From Cymodocea nodosa (Eukaryota; Streptophyta; Magnoliopsida; Alismatales; Cymodoceaceae), in NCBI GenBank assembly GCA_036874045.1, contig CM072341.1, positions 8,940,501 through 9,004,500 of the forward strand: a stretch of DNA of 64,000 nt, read 5' to 3'. A model generated the notes under the pieces. It saw only the letters and a list, made by a program, of their open reading frames with translations. It was not told the origin of the DNA and searched no databases. The position numbers and the translations under genes are program-made. Below, in pieces: positions 1 through 11,472 of this stretch. Position 1 is the stretch's first letter; each line of letters opens with the position of its first letter.

Positions 1-2
1 GT

Positions 3-1947
3 ACTTCTCAAGTTAAAGAGACTAAGATTAACATGTTAATTCATAAGTATGAACTCTTTAAGATGCATGAAGATGAAAGTATTTCTGAAATGTTTTCCAG
101 ATTCCTAGATATAATAAACTCTTTAAAATGCTTAGGAAAGAATTTTGAATAGAAGGATTTGGTGAGAAAAATTCTCAAATCCCTAAGTTCTAAATTGTAT
201 TAGAAAGTTACATCAATTGAGGAATCACGAGATTTAAATGTTTATACTATAAATGAACTTATAGGAAATTTAACTACTTATGAAGTTCAATTAAATGATT
301 CACTAAGTCACAACAAACTAAAAATGAAGAAAGAAATAGCCTTTGAAATTAATTCAGATTCTGAAATATCTACTGATTTTGATGAGGATTTGATTTTGCT
401 GACTAGGAAATTCAAGAAAGCATGGAAAGCTAGAAAACAGCAAAGGAATAGAAATAACAAACTCTCAACATCAAAGTCACTAAATGAAAAAAATTCTTCA
501 TCCAGAAAGTATGTATGTTACAACTGCAAGAAACCTGGACATCTTTCTCTAGATTGTCCTATAAGGAAAAATGAAAAGCAAAGTAGGACAAATCTAAAGA
601 AGTTGGCTTAGAAAACTTAGAAAAAGTTTTACAAGAAAAAGACTTTGAAGGTCACTTAGGATGATACGTTAGAAGAGTCTGAATTTAAGGAATTATCATT
701 AAAATCTTTACATTTAGAAGAAGAACAAGAGTTAGAAGTCGTTGCTCATGTGTGCTTCATGGCAGATGAATCTGAGGTAATATCTGATCTTGAAAGTCAT
801 TCAAATTTTAACTTTGATGAATTATTATGTGCTTATCATGCATTATTACAAAAACTTAAAGTTTGTAAACTAGAAAATAAGGATATTAGAAACTCTTTGT
901 CCATTTTGGAAGAAGAAAATTATTTCCTGTCTACTACTTTAGAGAAGTTTAAATGTGATAATGAAAATCATGCTAGAGATTTGCATAAATTTAGATTTAA
1001 TGAATGTATCTTGCATGAACAAATATAGAATATAAATGCTAAAAAATTAAAAATAGAATCTGAAAATGAAAAATTGAGAAACAATATAAATGATCTTGAG
1101 TTAAAGATTGATAGATTAAAATTGAGAGAGCTAGATTTAAATTCCACTATTAAGAAATGGAATTTAAGTCAAACTAAGTTAGATAAACTAACTAGTACCC
1201 CTGTGGTGTCATATAAATTTGGCTTAGGATTTGATTATCCTGAATATCCTGAATCTCAAGCCAACAAAGGATTTATTAGTTGCAGTTCAAGTAAATCTAA
1301 GACTAAAATTCCTTTTATCATGAAACAAAGTAATAAATATGTAGAAGTAGGTACTTTAAGAGATGAATCATGCAGTAATAATATAAAACAATGTGATTTA
1401 TCTAAATGTACTTCTAACATGACTATCAATGTTTCTAAAAATCTTATTTATTGTTCTGGAAATTCAGTTACTAATGTTTCTAAAATTTCAGACAATCGTA
1501 GTAAATTGAAAATTTAGAAACCAGAGCATGAAATTCAAAACACTAGTATTAGACCAATTACTTGTTCTACATGTTCTTTATTTGAAAATTCATGTGCAGA
1601 AAAAGATATTGTATGTATTGAAAATTTAAATACGAGTACAAAATCTTAGTATGAACTTGCTGAAATGTATGAGCATGACTAAAATAAATTAACATCTGAT
1701 AAAAATAGGTTTGGTCTTGGTTATACTACATCTGAACATAAATAGAATGTTTATAAGAGCAATAATTCTATAAGTAAGTATGAAGCTAATGATGAATCAA
1801 TAGTACTTACAACTAATAAGAATGTAAATGATAATGTTAAGCTATTTTTAAATAAAAAGAGGAAATATGCTTTTAATGAACTTGGTCCTTAAAGACATTG
1901 GGTACCAAGAAATAGTTCTTCGTAATTTGTTTTGTAGGAGGAAACAA
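3..1947 (+). pseudogene. gag: SIRE-type gag, decayed, 5' end outside window
   Basis: Nucleocapsid/capsid polyprotein of a copia retroelement. The frame starting at base 3 enters gag in its C-terminal capsid part (motif KINMLIHKYELFKMHEDE). A complete CX2CX4HX4C zinc knuckle lies at 516-557 (Cys codons 516, 525 and 555, His codon 540). A long Glu/Lys/Asn-rich, probably coiled-coil stretch follows, typical of the extended SIRE gag. In-frame stops occur at 150, 201, 609, 618, 657, 1026, 1515, 1647, 1680, 1743, 1890, 1923 and 1935. Compared with the 45464-46825 copy, most fall where that copy has Gln or Trp. No frameshift was seen, so decay is by point mutation. Not functional. Confidence 0.85.
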
Positions 1948-1949
1948 CA

Positions 1950-3461
1950 TTAAAATGGATTTTAGATAGTGGAGCATCAAGTCACATGACCGGACAGAAA
2001 AGTCTACTGAAAAATTTTACAAATACCAAGAAAGGAAGTGTAATATTTGGAAGCAAAAGCAAGGATTAAATCATAGGTATGGGCAATGTTCAAACAACTC
2101 CTACTTGTGTTATTTCAAATGTACTATATGTAGAAAACCTAGGATTTAATTTGCTGAGTGTTATAAAACTAATTGATAATGGATACTATGTATTGTTTGA
2201 AAATAATATATACAAAATTATTGATAAAATTACAAATGAACTTAAGTTTATTGCTAAAAGAAAAGGTTCTATATGTATTTTATCTTTACCTTCTAGTGCA
2301 GTTGATTTAAATTCATGCTTGCTAGTTGAAACTAGTGATGCATATCTTTGGCATAGAAGGATCAGGTATATAAATATGAAACTGTTGCATAAATTGTCTA
2401 GAAAAAATTTAGTGAGAGGTTTACCAAAGAATAAATACTCAAAGGATTTCATATGTGATGCATGTGAGTTAGGTAAACTTCATAAAAACTCTTTTAAATC
2501 TAAAACTGATATATCAAGCAAGAGAGTCTTAGAACTTATACATATGGATTTATTTGGACCAACAAGAATCATGAGTCTTGGTGGTAAACGGTATGTGTTT
2601 GTTTTAGTAGATGACTTCTCTAGATACACTTGGGTATATTTTCTAGCAACTAAGACAGAAGTTTTTGAAACGTTTAAAATGTATTGCAATCTTATTCAAA
2701 ATGAACTAAGTGTTTCTGTTCAAAAACTTAGGAGTGATCATGGTACTAAATTTGAAAATGATCAAATGGATAATTACTGTAAAGATCATGGCATTGATCA
2801 TAGATATTCTTTTCCAAGAGCACATTCTCAAAATGGTGTTGTTGAGCGAAAGAATCGATCATTTCAGGAAATGGCTAGAACTATGTTAAATGAACATAAT
2901 TTACCTCAAAATCTTTGGGTTGAAGTAGTGAATACAACTTGTTATATTATTAACAGAAGTCACCTAAGACCTCTTGTTAATAAAACTCCTTTTGAAATTA
3001 TGTTTGATAGGGTTCCAAAAATTTCCTATATAAAACCATTTGGCTATAAGTGTTTTATCCTTAACACTAAGGATAAAAGGGATAAATTTCAAGCCAAAGC
3101 GGATGAAGGAATTTTTGTAGGTTACTCAACTAGAAGTAAAGCCTATAGAGTTTATAATAAGACTTCTAGAACCATTGAAGAAACCCTCTATGTAAGCTTC
3201 AATGAAAATTCTTTTAGAAAATCTCAATCTAAAGTTGATAATGATGATATGATCAATTTCCCAAAAGAATTAGAGATCAATAGAGAAATTGAAGATTTAT
3301 CTGAGAAAATTAAAAATATGAACTTAAATGATCAAACTAATGATCAAAGTGATGTATCTTCAGATGTTGGTGAGAATATTAAGGAGAATCATAGAAATTG
3401 GCGTTATTCTTCATCACATCCCATCACTCAAGTCATTGGTAATATTAATGAGGGTGTTTGG
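1950..3461 (+). pseudogene. pol: SIRE-type pol: protease and integrase, truncated
   Basis: Continues the gag frame. The aspartic protease motif DSGASSHM starts at 1965. The frame is broken by a TAA at 2067, where the sister copy has Lys, and is then open from 2079 to 3469. The integrase zinc-binding region starts with WHRRI near 2350; its second His is Tyr here (RYINM, against GHINM in the sister copy), a C-to-T change. CDAC follows near 2454. The D,D,E catalytic core is visible as IHMDLFGP, LRSDHGT and NGVVERKNRS. The typical FVGYSTRSKAYRVYN end of the core is present. The frame ends in foreign DNA at the element A insertion, so RT/RNase H are missing. Confidence 0.85.
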
Positions 3462-3516
3462 TTGCTTTAGGCGGCACTAGAGAACTTGTTTGGTTCCCAA
3501 GCAACTACACCAAATA

Positions 3517-4366
3517 ACTTGTATTTGTTAACTTCTACTTTTAACTTGGTTAATTTGTCTTTATGCTTATATCAATAATTTCTTTTTAGAAGTAAACAAA
3601 CAACCTTTCACACAAATTAGATATTAATTCTAATTTATTTTTTAACTGCAAGTGCACAGTGTATATTGTATTTGTGTGCAAGTACAGGTCGATCCCATAG
3701 AGAATTGAGTAAGAATTGTGTACTGCTCCATTTTTTTATATTATACTTAATGTGTTCAGTAATCACTTCGTTGAGTTATAGTTAACACAACGGATTAAGT
3801 TCGTAGAGTTGTGGTTAACTCAATGGACTAATCTCGTGGACTTAAGTTAACTTTACGAGCCTATCTTTCCAGTTTAATACTGTTATTTATAGAGGAATTC
3901 GACCAACCATTGGGCGATTCCATAGATTGTAAATAACATCAATTAAGCCCTTTAATGCTAGTTAATATTAGATTTATCATTAAGCAATACTAACATTCAA
4001 ATATTTCAAACCGTAACCATTAAAATCTTTAAGTATCTGGAATGAATCAATTTCAATAAACTGTAATACTATGTTCTATTTTTTGAATCAAACAAACATA
4101 AAACATTCACAATATTGACAATGATAACTTTAATCATGATACAAAACAAACAATACAACACTTAAATACTAAATATAAACACAGATAAGTTGTTATTTTT
4201 GGTATTTTTGTTTTGAGATGTTCATGAAAATGGGCGAAAGGTGAAATGTAAAAATCTCTATCGATAGTAAATACTTCTGTCACTACATGCTACGTGATTA
4301 CACCACTAAAAACTTAATCACTTACAATTCTGCCTCCTCTCCTTATAGAATCGCGAGTCTAGAATT
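3517..4366. repeat. 850-bp tandem repeat, copy 1
   Basis: This segment of the element A LTR is repeated immediately downstream. It covers the LTR end signature and the hairpin-rich stretch around 3770-3865. By eye only two differences from copy 2 were found, near 3689 and 3725, so the duplication is much younger than the LTR. Confidence 0.95.
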
Positions 4367-5216
4367 ACTTGTATTTGTTAACTTCTACTTTTAACTTGGT
4401 TAATTTGTCTTTATGCTTATATCAATAATTTCTTTTTAGAAGTAAACAAACAACCTTTCACACAAATTAGATATTAATTCTAATTTATTTTTTAACTGCA
4501 AGTGCACAGTGTATATTGTATTTGTGTGCAAGTACAAGTCGATCCCATAGAGAATTGAGTAAGAATTGTGTACTGTTCCATTTTTTTATATTATACTTAA
4601 TGTGTTCAGTAATCACTTCGTTGAGTTATAGTTAACACAACGGATTAAGTTCGTAGAGTTGTGGTTAACTCAATGGACTAATCTCGTGGACTTAAGTTAA
4701 CTTTACGAGCCTATCTTTCCAGTTTAATACTGTTATTTATAGAGGAATTCGACCAACCATTGGGCGATTCCATAGATTGTAAATAACATCAATTAAGCCC
4801 TTTAATGCTAGTTAATATTAGATTTATCATTAAGCAATACTAACATTCAAATATTTCAAACCGTAACCATTAAAATCTTTAAGTATCTGGAATGAATCAA
4901 TTTCAATAAACTGTAATACTATGTTCTATTTTTTGAATCAAACAAACATAAAACATTCACAATATTGACAATGATAACTTTAATCATGATACAAAACAAA
5001 CAATACAACACTTAAATACTAAATATAAACACAGATAAGTTGTTATTTTTGGTATTTTTGTTTTGAGATGTTCATGAAAATGGGCGAAAGGTGAAATGTA
5101 AAAATCTCTATCGATAGTAAATACTTCTGTCACTACATGCTACGTGATTACACCACTAAAAACTTAATCACTTACAATTCTGCCTCCTCTCCTTATAGAA
5201 TCGCGAGTCTAGAATT
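4367..5216. repeat. 850-bp tandem repeat, copy 2
   Basis: Head-to-tail second copy of 3517-4366. The first and second copies share a short AC overlap at their junction (AGAATTAC|TT against AGAATTAC|AA), pointing to a simple local duplication rather than a transposition. Confidence 0.95.
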
Positions 5217-5577
5217 ACAAGATGATCTCCTCTTCAGTATACTGGCATCAACCCGAAACCAAGGCTAGAAGCTTTACGATCTCTTGAGATTTGAGTCGGT
5301 GCTTGGTGAAAATGGCTTCCTTTCCTGAGACGTGATCACTCTTCACAATAGTTGTCAGGCACGTGTTTGGCTCGGAATCGACCCGACATCAGGAAAGTAT
5401 CCTCACAGACCTCCGATGGTTGGTGATTATGGTAATGTTGGTGATGTTGGTGAATTGTTGGTGATGGTGTGGATGATTCAGTGAACTTCCGACGTTGCCT
5501 GTAGTTAGCGCGGTCCTCCACCTTTACACACACTGCCATACACCACCAACCACACCTTCTTCATTTTTTCTCCTCTT

Positions 5578-5585
5578 CTTTTATA
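5578..5585 (-). promoter_or_regulatory. TATA box of element A LTR
   Basis: TATAAAAG on the - strand inside the conserved context AAATATAAAAGAA. The same box stands at the matching place in both LTRs of element B (10085 and 23843), so it is the likely RNA polymerase II promoter marking U3/R. Confidence 0.6.
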
Positions 5586-5839
5586 TTTCTTCAGTAGTAA
5601 TTGCTTCTGCTTTAGATGATCAGTTGAATTTCCTTCGTTCAGATCAACGATGGTGATTTCTTCTCCCTTCCACAAATGAATTCCTACGTGATACGTGCAA
5701 TCGTGGTTTTCCTTTGAATGTCCTGTTTCTGTAACGGCTATAATGGCATATTAGAAATTAAATGGTCCGTGGAGTTACAGATAACTCAATGGACTTACTT
5801 TGTTGATTTAACTATAAAACACATGCAATAAAGAAATAA

Positions 5840-6065
5840 GCTGCTAAGATAACGAGTTAAACATGTGTATCTCACGTGATATACTAAAGCATTTAAATTC
5901 AACATGTACATAATTCTAACTTAACGAGTTTAGATATATAACTTACAATTTTCACTTACTAACTTAACGAGTTCTCACGTGATCTTTTTATACCTTTAAA
6001 CCTATAACTCAATGAGTGGCACATGATCTTTTAATAAAAAGAACACTAACTCAATGAGTTGTTAC
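5840..6065 (-). promoter_or_regulatory. U3 cassette with repeated AACGAGTT and CACGTGA motifs
   Basis: Repeats of AACTTAACGAGTT (degenerate AACTCAATGAGT) alternate with CACGTGA or CACATGA cores, which resemble plant G-box/ABRE sites. The cassette lies in U3 upstream of the TATA box. It replaces the ATAGTTA-type array found at the same place in element B and resembles the cassette in the copia LTR at 39390-39620. Confidence 0.55.
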
Positions 6066-6355
6066 TATTCACTTAAATATTCTTTTAGCATTTAAAACAT
6101 AACTGTCTAGTACATGCAATATAACTCTCCGAAATAACAGAAACAGATACTAAAGAATAAAAAAACCAGCAACTTACCGATAGTTCAGAAATGTACTAAA
6201 TTAACGCTAATTCTTTGAAATTATGCAGATTCTTTCATTAAAGCATATAACAGTGCAATTATAACATAATGGCTTAATTCTCATATGATAAGCTAAATAT
6301 TATGCAATTAACCATCATTTAACCATTAATATTATGCACTTTTTCATTCTAAACA

Positions 6356-6367
6356 CTTCCCCCACAC
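6356..6367 (-). other. Polypurine tract of element A
   Basis: Purine-rich tract, GTGTGGGGGAAG on the - strand, directly next to the LTR start. It is preceded by the CTAGCAAAATTTAAG context usual for Athila-type elements. It primes plus-strand DNA synthesis. The same arrangement stands at 22837-22847 in B. Confidence 0.8.
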
Positions 6368-8106
6368 TTAAATTTTGCTAGTCCCTTAGCAAACTAAGAT
6401 CTAATTAGTTGATCTTTCTAAAGTGCTAGAATTAATTCTTCACCTAGTTCTTCTTCAAAATAATAAATTAGATTACTATATAGATTTTCTGTATGTTTCA
6501 GTAATCTATTTTAACTTTGTTTTCTCTTCTTCAACCTGCAAATATACTTAGAATATATGTAAATTACATACAAAATATATAAGCATCACATAGGTGTTAA
6601 TTATATTATCATTTGTTCTTCTTTTCAACATCTGCCATCCTAAATTTTCCGATATGATTTCCAGAATAAATTTCAAGTACATACGAATCAAAACACAATC
6701 CAATTTAATATGATTAAGACAAGTAGAATAAAGAATTGTATCTCAAATAAACAACTTCAAAAGTCTATTCTAGATTCATACTTCAGCAATTTTAGATAAT
6801 AGAACATATACTCAATTTAAAAGATATTTGTATTTCACAAAACACTTGTATCTTTTCAAAACAGTATATGCATATTTGTACTTTAAAAGTTAATTTGACA
6901 AGCTTGAATCATACAAGAGCTTTCTAGTGTACCCATGTATTGAGCTTTCAGTCAACAATCCCATATCTAATCAGGATCTTAGGTTGCTAGATTTAAAGAG
7001 TTCTTTTTCAGGTCAACAATCCTTACATACCTATCTGCTCAAGTACAAAAGGCTCGTGATCAAACAAGTCAATAAACTCTCAAAGTTTTTCTTTTTTATT
7101 TATTTATTTTAAACACAGTATATGTATGTATTTCATTAATACAGATGCAATAAAACACAAATTTCATATAGTCCTACTTCTATTAGTTACTGAAAATATG
7201 AATCTATGTCAATAAGCTCATACTTTTTCTATAGTTTAATAAGCTCTACACATAAATCATTCTACAAGTTTAATCAATCAAATTAAATGTATCCTTGATC
7301 ATATGTATTTAATTTAATCCAAAAATCAACATTTCAGCTCTTTCAGGATTTCAGATAATTTACTGAGTTTCAGTTAAGCATTCTGATTTCATTTTAAAAT
7401 CATGAAATTGTTAAACTCATAAAATTCAGCAACAACATAAGATACTATATCTAGATTTGTATGAATAATAAAATTTGTAGCATCTTATATAAGATTATAA
7501 ATATAACATTCAAGCAGTTATAGTTCTTAAAAAATTTACAATTTCAAATATCAGATAGTTACAGCAAATTCTTGATCAAAAAATTTTCAATTTCCACATA
7601 CAGAACTTTTATAGTACCATTCTAATTCCTCTAATTAACAAAAGTACATGGCTGTTACTTTAATTACCTCTCCCCCATACTTACATTTTGTATTGTCATC
7701 AATGTAAAAGATTTTACAATAAATACAATAATTATAGCAGGCATGAATATTATTTCGTTGACTTAGCATCTAACTCAACGAACTTAGTTGAAATGTAAAT
7801 TCAGGATAAGTAATCAATTACATACCTCGTCCTTTTGTATCTCCTTCAATATCTTTCGATTTTTGATTCTGAAAAACTTTTCATTCACACATAAAAGCAA
7901 AGTATATAACAACATAACAATTTAACTTGTTAAATCAGTGTCTTGTGTGGAACCCAGGCTCCTATGCCTTTGGTGGCTCACAAGCAAGTCAGTTGGTTTC
8001 CCAGAACAGATACCAACAAACTGGATTAATATTTTTTTTTTAGAATAAAACTAAAACTAAAAAAAATATGCAGAATACACACAACATTAAAAGCATAGAT
8101 CATAGT
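6368..8106 (-). other. Non-coding spacer of element A with second PPT-like tract
   Basis: No open frame of substance. It aligns with 21091-22836 of element B. A second PPT-like tract (GTATGGGGGAGAGG on the - strand) lies at 7667-7680, in the GACAATACAAAATGTAAG context that resembles the real PPT context. The stretch at about 6590-7020 also matches a module in the SIRE-type element at 43080-43534. At 7930-8030 is the conserved 3' flank of the F-box gene. Confidence 0.7.
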
Positions 8107-9057
8107 TTAAAAACATGATTGAAAAGTAGTAACAAATGGAATAAACGTGTTAGTCCATGCAAACTTTTTAGGCATAATTCTTTTTGCTATTAATTCTGTT
8201 TTAATGCAATTTGTTTTCCATTTTAGCTTGTAAACTTGCAGTATGTTATCAATACTAAATATAAGTGTATTACCATTAATGAAATGAAATGTAGAAAGGG
8301 ATCCTCTTGTGTTCCAAGATAATGTAGCTGTTTCTATTTCTATATCTATTTCAATATATTCTTCTTCCCACTTCCATTCATTTAGGTCTTTCATAATCCA
8401 TATTTGAAATTTCTTCAATTTATCCCACCATCTTATCAGACATAAAGTAGCATCATCATATTCATTATACCACATCCCCAATTGAATTTGATCGTATTCT
8501 GAAGTCGGTGGTTTAGCTATATCACTCGGTATAGGTAATATTTCTATAAAATCATCATAACTGTCTGTACTTACTATGTATAAATCAGATCTAAATGCAA
8601 TTGATATATTTGTGACTAGATATATATATCCATCAAGTATGACATGCATGCTGTTAAGTAATGATTTCTATCCTAGATATATCATAGTATTTTCAGTCCA
8701 AGATCTATTCAGAAAATTATACACACTTAAGCATAAATCTTCATCCCAATTTCTAGTTGGTCTCCAATAATATAATTTTTCAAGAATGGCCAGATTTTTA
8801 TCAGAAAATATTAAAGCTAACCCATAATTTTCAGTTGGTACTTCATATCTATTAGGCCTTCCTATATTCCATTCTTGTCTTGTGATAGGATTTCTAATCA
8901 AAATGTTGGGTAACAGAATTGCATACCTTGGTTTATAATTAATCCTTCATCCATTCCCATAATATGATCTATTCCTTTTAATGTATTGGGTGGAATTCCA
9001 GCAGTTTCTTCCATATTCAGATATTCATAGCAGATTGAATTACGATTAAATGACTTC
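8107..9057 (-). pseudogene. F-box-associated-domain gene, 3' part, cut by element B
   Basis: Carboxy-terminal part of an F-box protein, the substrate-binding half in SCF ubiquitin ligases of this family. It aligns codon by codon with the B copy from about codon 61 (base 20132) to the stop at 8107. Visible FBA-like motifs are RNPIT.EWNIGRPNR, LYYWRP, LCLIRWWD and FQIWIM. One in-frame TAG lies at about 8665, where B has CAG (Gln), and there is one frameshift near 8905-8945. The F-box itself is absent: element B's LTR begins at 9058 inside the gene, and about 240 bp of the family sequence upstream are missing at 24480. Pseudogene. Confidence 0.75.
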
Positions 9058-9279
9058 TGTTTAGAATGAAAAAGTGCATATTATTAACGGTTAAATGATA
9101 GTTAATTGCATAATATTTAGCTTATCATATAAGAATTAAGCCATTATGTTATAATTGCACTGTTATATACTTTAATTAGAATTACTACTTAATTTTGGGG
9201 AATTAATGTCAATTTAGTATATTTCTGAACTGTCGGTAAGTTGCAGGCTGTGAAATTCTTAAGTATCTGAATTTTCTGA

Positions 9280-9870
9280 TAATTCGGACAGTTATGTTTA
9301 ACATACTGAACATATTCGGATAGTTATGTTTAACAAACTAAACATATTCAGATAGTTATGTTTAACAGACCGAACATGTATTGGATAGTTATGTTTAAAT
9401 TGCCGACCAGTTATGTTTTGAAAGAATATTTTATTATTTCCTGAAGTACATGTGTCGAAACCATAATGCATGACTTAAGTGAACTTTCGGTGAGTTATCT
9501 ATAACTATCCGAAATTACAGTTGGGCATCGGATAGTTATATGTATAACTCTTCGAAATCTCTTTTTATTTATAAAATAGCTGAGGACACGTGTCATATTC
9601 TGGGAAAGTGACTTAAGTGGATTTTCGGTGAGTTATCTCTAATTATCTGAAATGCATCTAAGCATCGAATTGTTAGCTCTGTAACTCTCCGAAATATTAT
9701 TTTATGATTAAATTGCTGTTGACACGTGTCGAGATTTGGTAGATTTACTTAAGTTATATATCGGTGAGTTATCTGTAACTATTTGAAATGCATCTGAGCA
9801 TTGGATAGTTAAGTTTGTAAGTATCCGAAATGCACCTGAGTATCGGATAGTTAAATTTATGCACGTGTTT
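9280..9870 (+). promoter_or_regulatory. U3 array of GGATAGTTA/GTGAGTTA repeats with CACGTGTC boxes
   Basis: A degenerate tandem array with a period of roughly 130-145 bp. Each unit has CACGTGTC (or ATGTGTC), ACTTAAGT, then TCGGTGAGTTA and TAACTATCCGAAA in inverted order, able to form hairpins. CACGTGTC at about 9590 and 9723 is a perfect G-box core. The same motifs occur in the copia LTRs at 36160-36910 and 39110-39260. Likely enhancer sequence; function is inferred. Confidence 0.6.
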
Positions 9871-10084
9871 TATAGTTAAGTCAATGAAGAAAGTCTGTTG
9901 AGTTATCTGTAACTCCACAGACTATTTATTTTCTAATATGCCACTGTAGTGGTTGCAGAAACAGGATAGTTCGAAGAAAAACCACGATTGCATGTATTGC
10001 GTAGGGAGAAGAAATCATTGCCATTGATATGAATGAAGGAAATCCAACCGACCATTCAAGCAGAAGCAGTTACTATTGAAGAAA

Positions 10085-10092
10085 TATAAAAG
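10085..10092 (+). promoter_or_regulatory. TATA box of element B 5' LTR
   Basis: TATAAAAG, conserved at the same place in all three LTRs of this family in the window (5578 on the - strand, 23843 on the + strand). Confidence 0.6.
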
Positions 10093-11343
10093 AAAAGAAG
10101 AAAAAGAAGTAAAGGGTGCGTGTGTGATCGATGAACAGCTAGTGTATACAGAGGAGGAGCATTGAGCTTTCTGTAGACAGTATCAGCGATTCTCTGAAGT
10201 ATCACACCAACCATCGTTACCACCACCATATCCACCATAATCACCAACCATCAGAGGTCTGTGAGAATACTTTCTAGATGTCAGGTCGATTCCGAGCCAA
10301 ACATAGTGCTTGACAACCACTGTGAGGAGTGATCGCGTCGCGGGAAGGGAAGCCATTTTCACCAAGCGCCGACTCATATTTCAGGAGATCGTAAAGCTTT
10401 TAGCTTTGGCTTCGGGTTGATGCTTGTATGTTGAAGAGGAGATCATCTTGCAATTCTGGACTCGCGATTCTATAGGGAGAGGAGACAAAATTGTAAGTGG
10501 TTTAATTTTCAGTGGTGTAATCGCGTTGCAAGTAGTGTTGGAAGTATTTACTGTCAAGTGAGATTACTTTACATTTCACCTTTCACCCATTTCCATGTTC
10601 ATATTAAAACAAAAATACCAAAAACAATTTATCTATGTTTGTATGTTGTATTTGAGTATTGTATTGTTTGTATTGTATCGTGATTAATGTTATCTTTATC
10701 AGTGTTGTGATTGTTTTATGTTTGTTTTAGTTTTATAGTTTACTGAAATTGGTTCGTTCAAAAGACTTAAAAATTTTGATGGTTACTGTTTGAATTATCT
10801 GAATGTTAGTATTGCTTAATGATAAATCCAGTGTTTACTAACATTAAAGAGCTTAATTGATGCTATTTACAATCTGTGGAAAAGCTCAATGGTTGGCCGA
10901 ATTCCTCTGTAAATAGCAATATTAAAAAGAAAAGACAGGCTCGTGGAGTTAACTTAAGTCTATGAGGTTAGTCCATTGAGTTAGCTATAACTCAACGAAC
11001 TTTATCCGTTGAGTTAACTGTAATTCAACGGAGAGCTTATTGAATATATAAATTTGATTGTTAACAAACGGACAGTTCTAAATTCTTTAGCAATTCCCTG
11101 TGAGATCGACCTGTACTTGCACACTGATACAATAGACACTGTGCACTTGCAGTTAAAGTACAAATTGGAATTAATATCTAAATTGTATTAAAGGTTGTTT
11201 GTTTACTTCTAAAAGAAAGAATAGGCATAAAGATAAATTAACTAAGTAAAAATAGAAGTAACAAATCCAAGTTTTTCTAGTACGTTATTGGAGATCTAAT
11301 CAGTTTTTCTGGTGTAGTGCTGGGAAAAAACAAACAAGTTTTA

Positions 11344-11361
11344 TGGTGCCGTTGTCGGGGA
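11344..11361 (+). other. Primer binding site of element B
   Basis: TGGTGCCGTTGTCGGGGA closely resembles the PBS usual in Athila-type elements (TGGCGCCGTTGCCGGGGA), thought to pair with tRNA-Asp. The two differences are both C to T. It stands a few bases after the LTR end, as expected. Confidence 0.85.
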
Positions 11362-11400
11362 ATTGAATTGAATTGAATTGACTAGAATTGAATTGAATTA
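11362..11400 (+). repeat. (AATTG)n microsatellite after the PBS
   Basis: Pentanucleotide repeat of AATTG units, interrupted once by ACTAG, directly downstream of the PBS in the untranslated leader of element B. Confidence 0.9.
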
Positions 11401-11472
11401 ATATAAGCAACTGTTAGAGCTATTTTGTTTTAATAGCCAGAGTGTTGTGTGTTTTCTTTTGTAATTGAGAAT

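Larger units (their letters stand above)
1..3461 (+). mobile_element. SIRE/Maximus-type Ty1/copia element, internal part (element 1)
   Basis: One reading frame with copia order gag, protease, integrase runs from the left edge to about 3461. Its gag and integrase closely match the - strand SIRE-type copy at 43520-46825, which fixes the family. The 5' LTR and start of gag lie outside the window. At 3461 the integrase C-terminal extension is cut by the - strand LTR of element A. RT and RNase H are not found and would lie beyond the insertion. Confidence 0.85.
3462..6355 (-). repeat. 3' LTR of element A, with internal tandem duplication
   Basis: On the - strand the LTR begins TGTTTAGAATG at 6355, directly after the PPT, as in both element B LTRs. 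Near its end it has the GGGATCGACCTGTACTTGC ... GTGCACTTGCAG signature common in Athila/Tat LTRs. Without the 850-bp duplication it is about 2.0 kb, against about 2.28 kb for B's 5' LTR. The terminal base is uncertain by about 25 bp: a CA end could be at 3487, and 3471-3486 still resembles the PBS side of B. Its U3 cassette differs from B's. Confidence 0.75.
3462..9057 (-). mobile_element. Athila-like Ty3/gypsy element A, 3' part
   Basis: Reading on the - strand from 9057 down: 3' half of an F-box gene, spacer with an internal PPT-like tract, terminal PPT, then the 3' LTR. Each block aligns in the same order with element B (20132-22847 and its LTR). It is separated from its middle part (24480-29817) by element B, which begins at 9058 inside the F-box gene. 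The left end abuts the SIRE integrase. No target-site duplication can be checked because A's 5' end lies outside the window. Confidence 0.8.
9058..11336 (+). repeat. 5' LTR of element B
   Basis: Begins TGTTTAGAATG at 9058 and matches the 3' LTR start at 22848. It ends near CAAACA at 11336, seven bases before the PBS. It contains a U3 repeat array (9280-9870), a TATA box (10085), and near its end the GAGATCGACCTGTACTTGC and GTGCACTTGCAG signatures with hairpin-forming GTTGAGTTA repeats at about 10940-11040. The last base is an estimate. Confidence 0.85.

Noticed and set aside
6927-7112. Frame of 61 codons on + strand
   Set aside because: Antisense to element A, in a spacer that is non-coding in both A and B; the match to 43450-43530 is at the DNA level, not as a protein.
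10056-10377. Two overlapping - strand frames (63 and 64 codons) in the 5' LTR of B; similar frames at 5336-5539 and 23886-24107
   Set aside because: They repeat because the LTR repeats. In B they are antisense to the element, and the sense reading has several stops.
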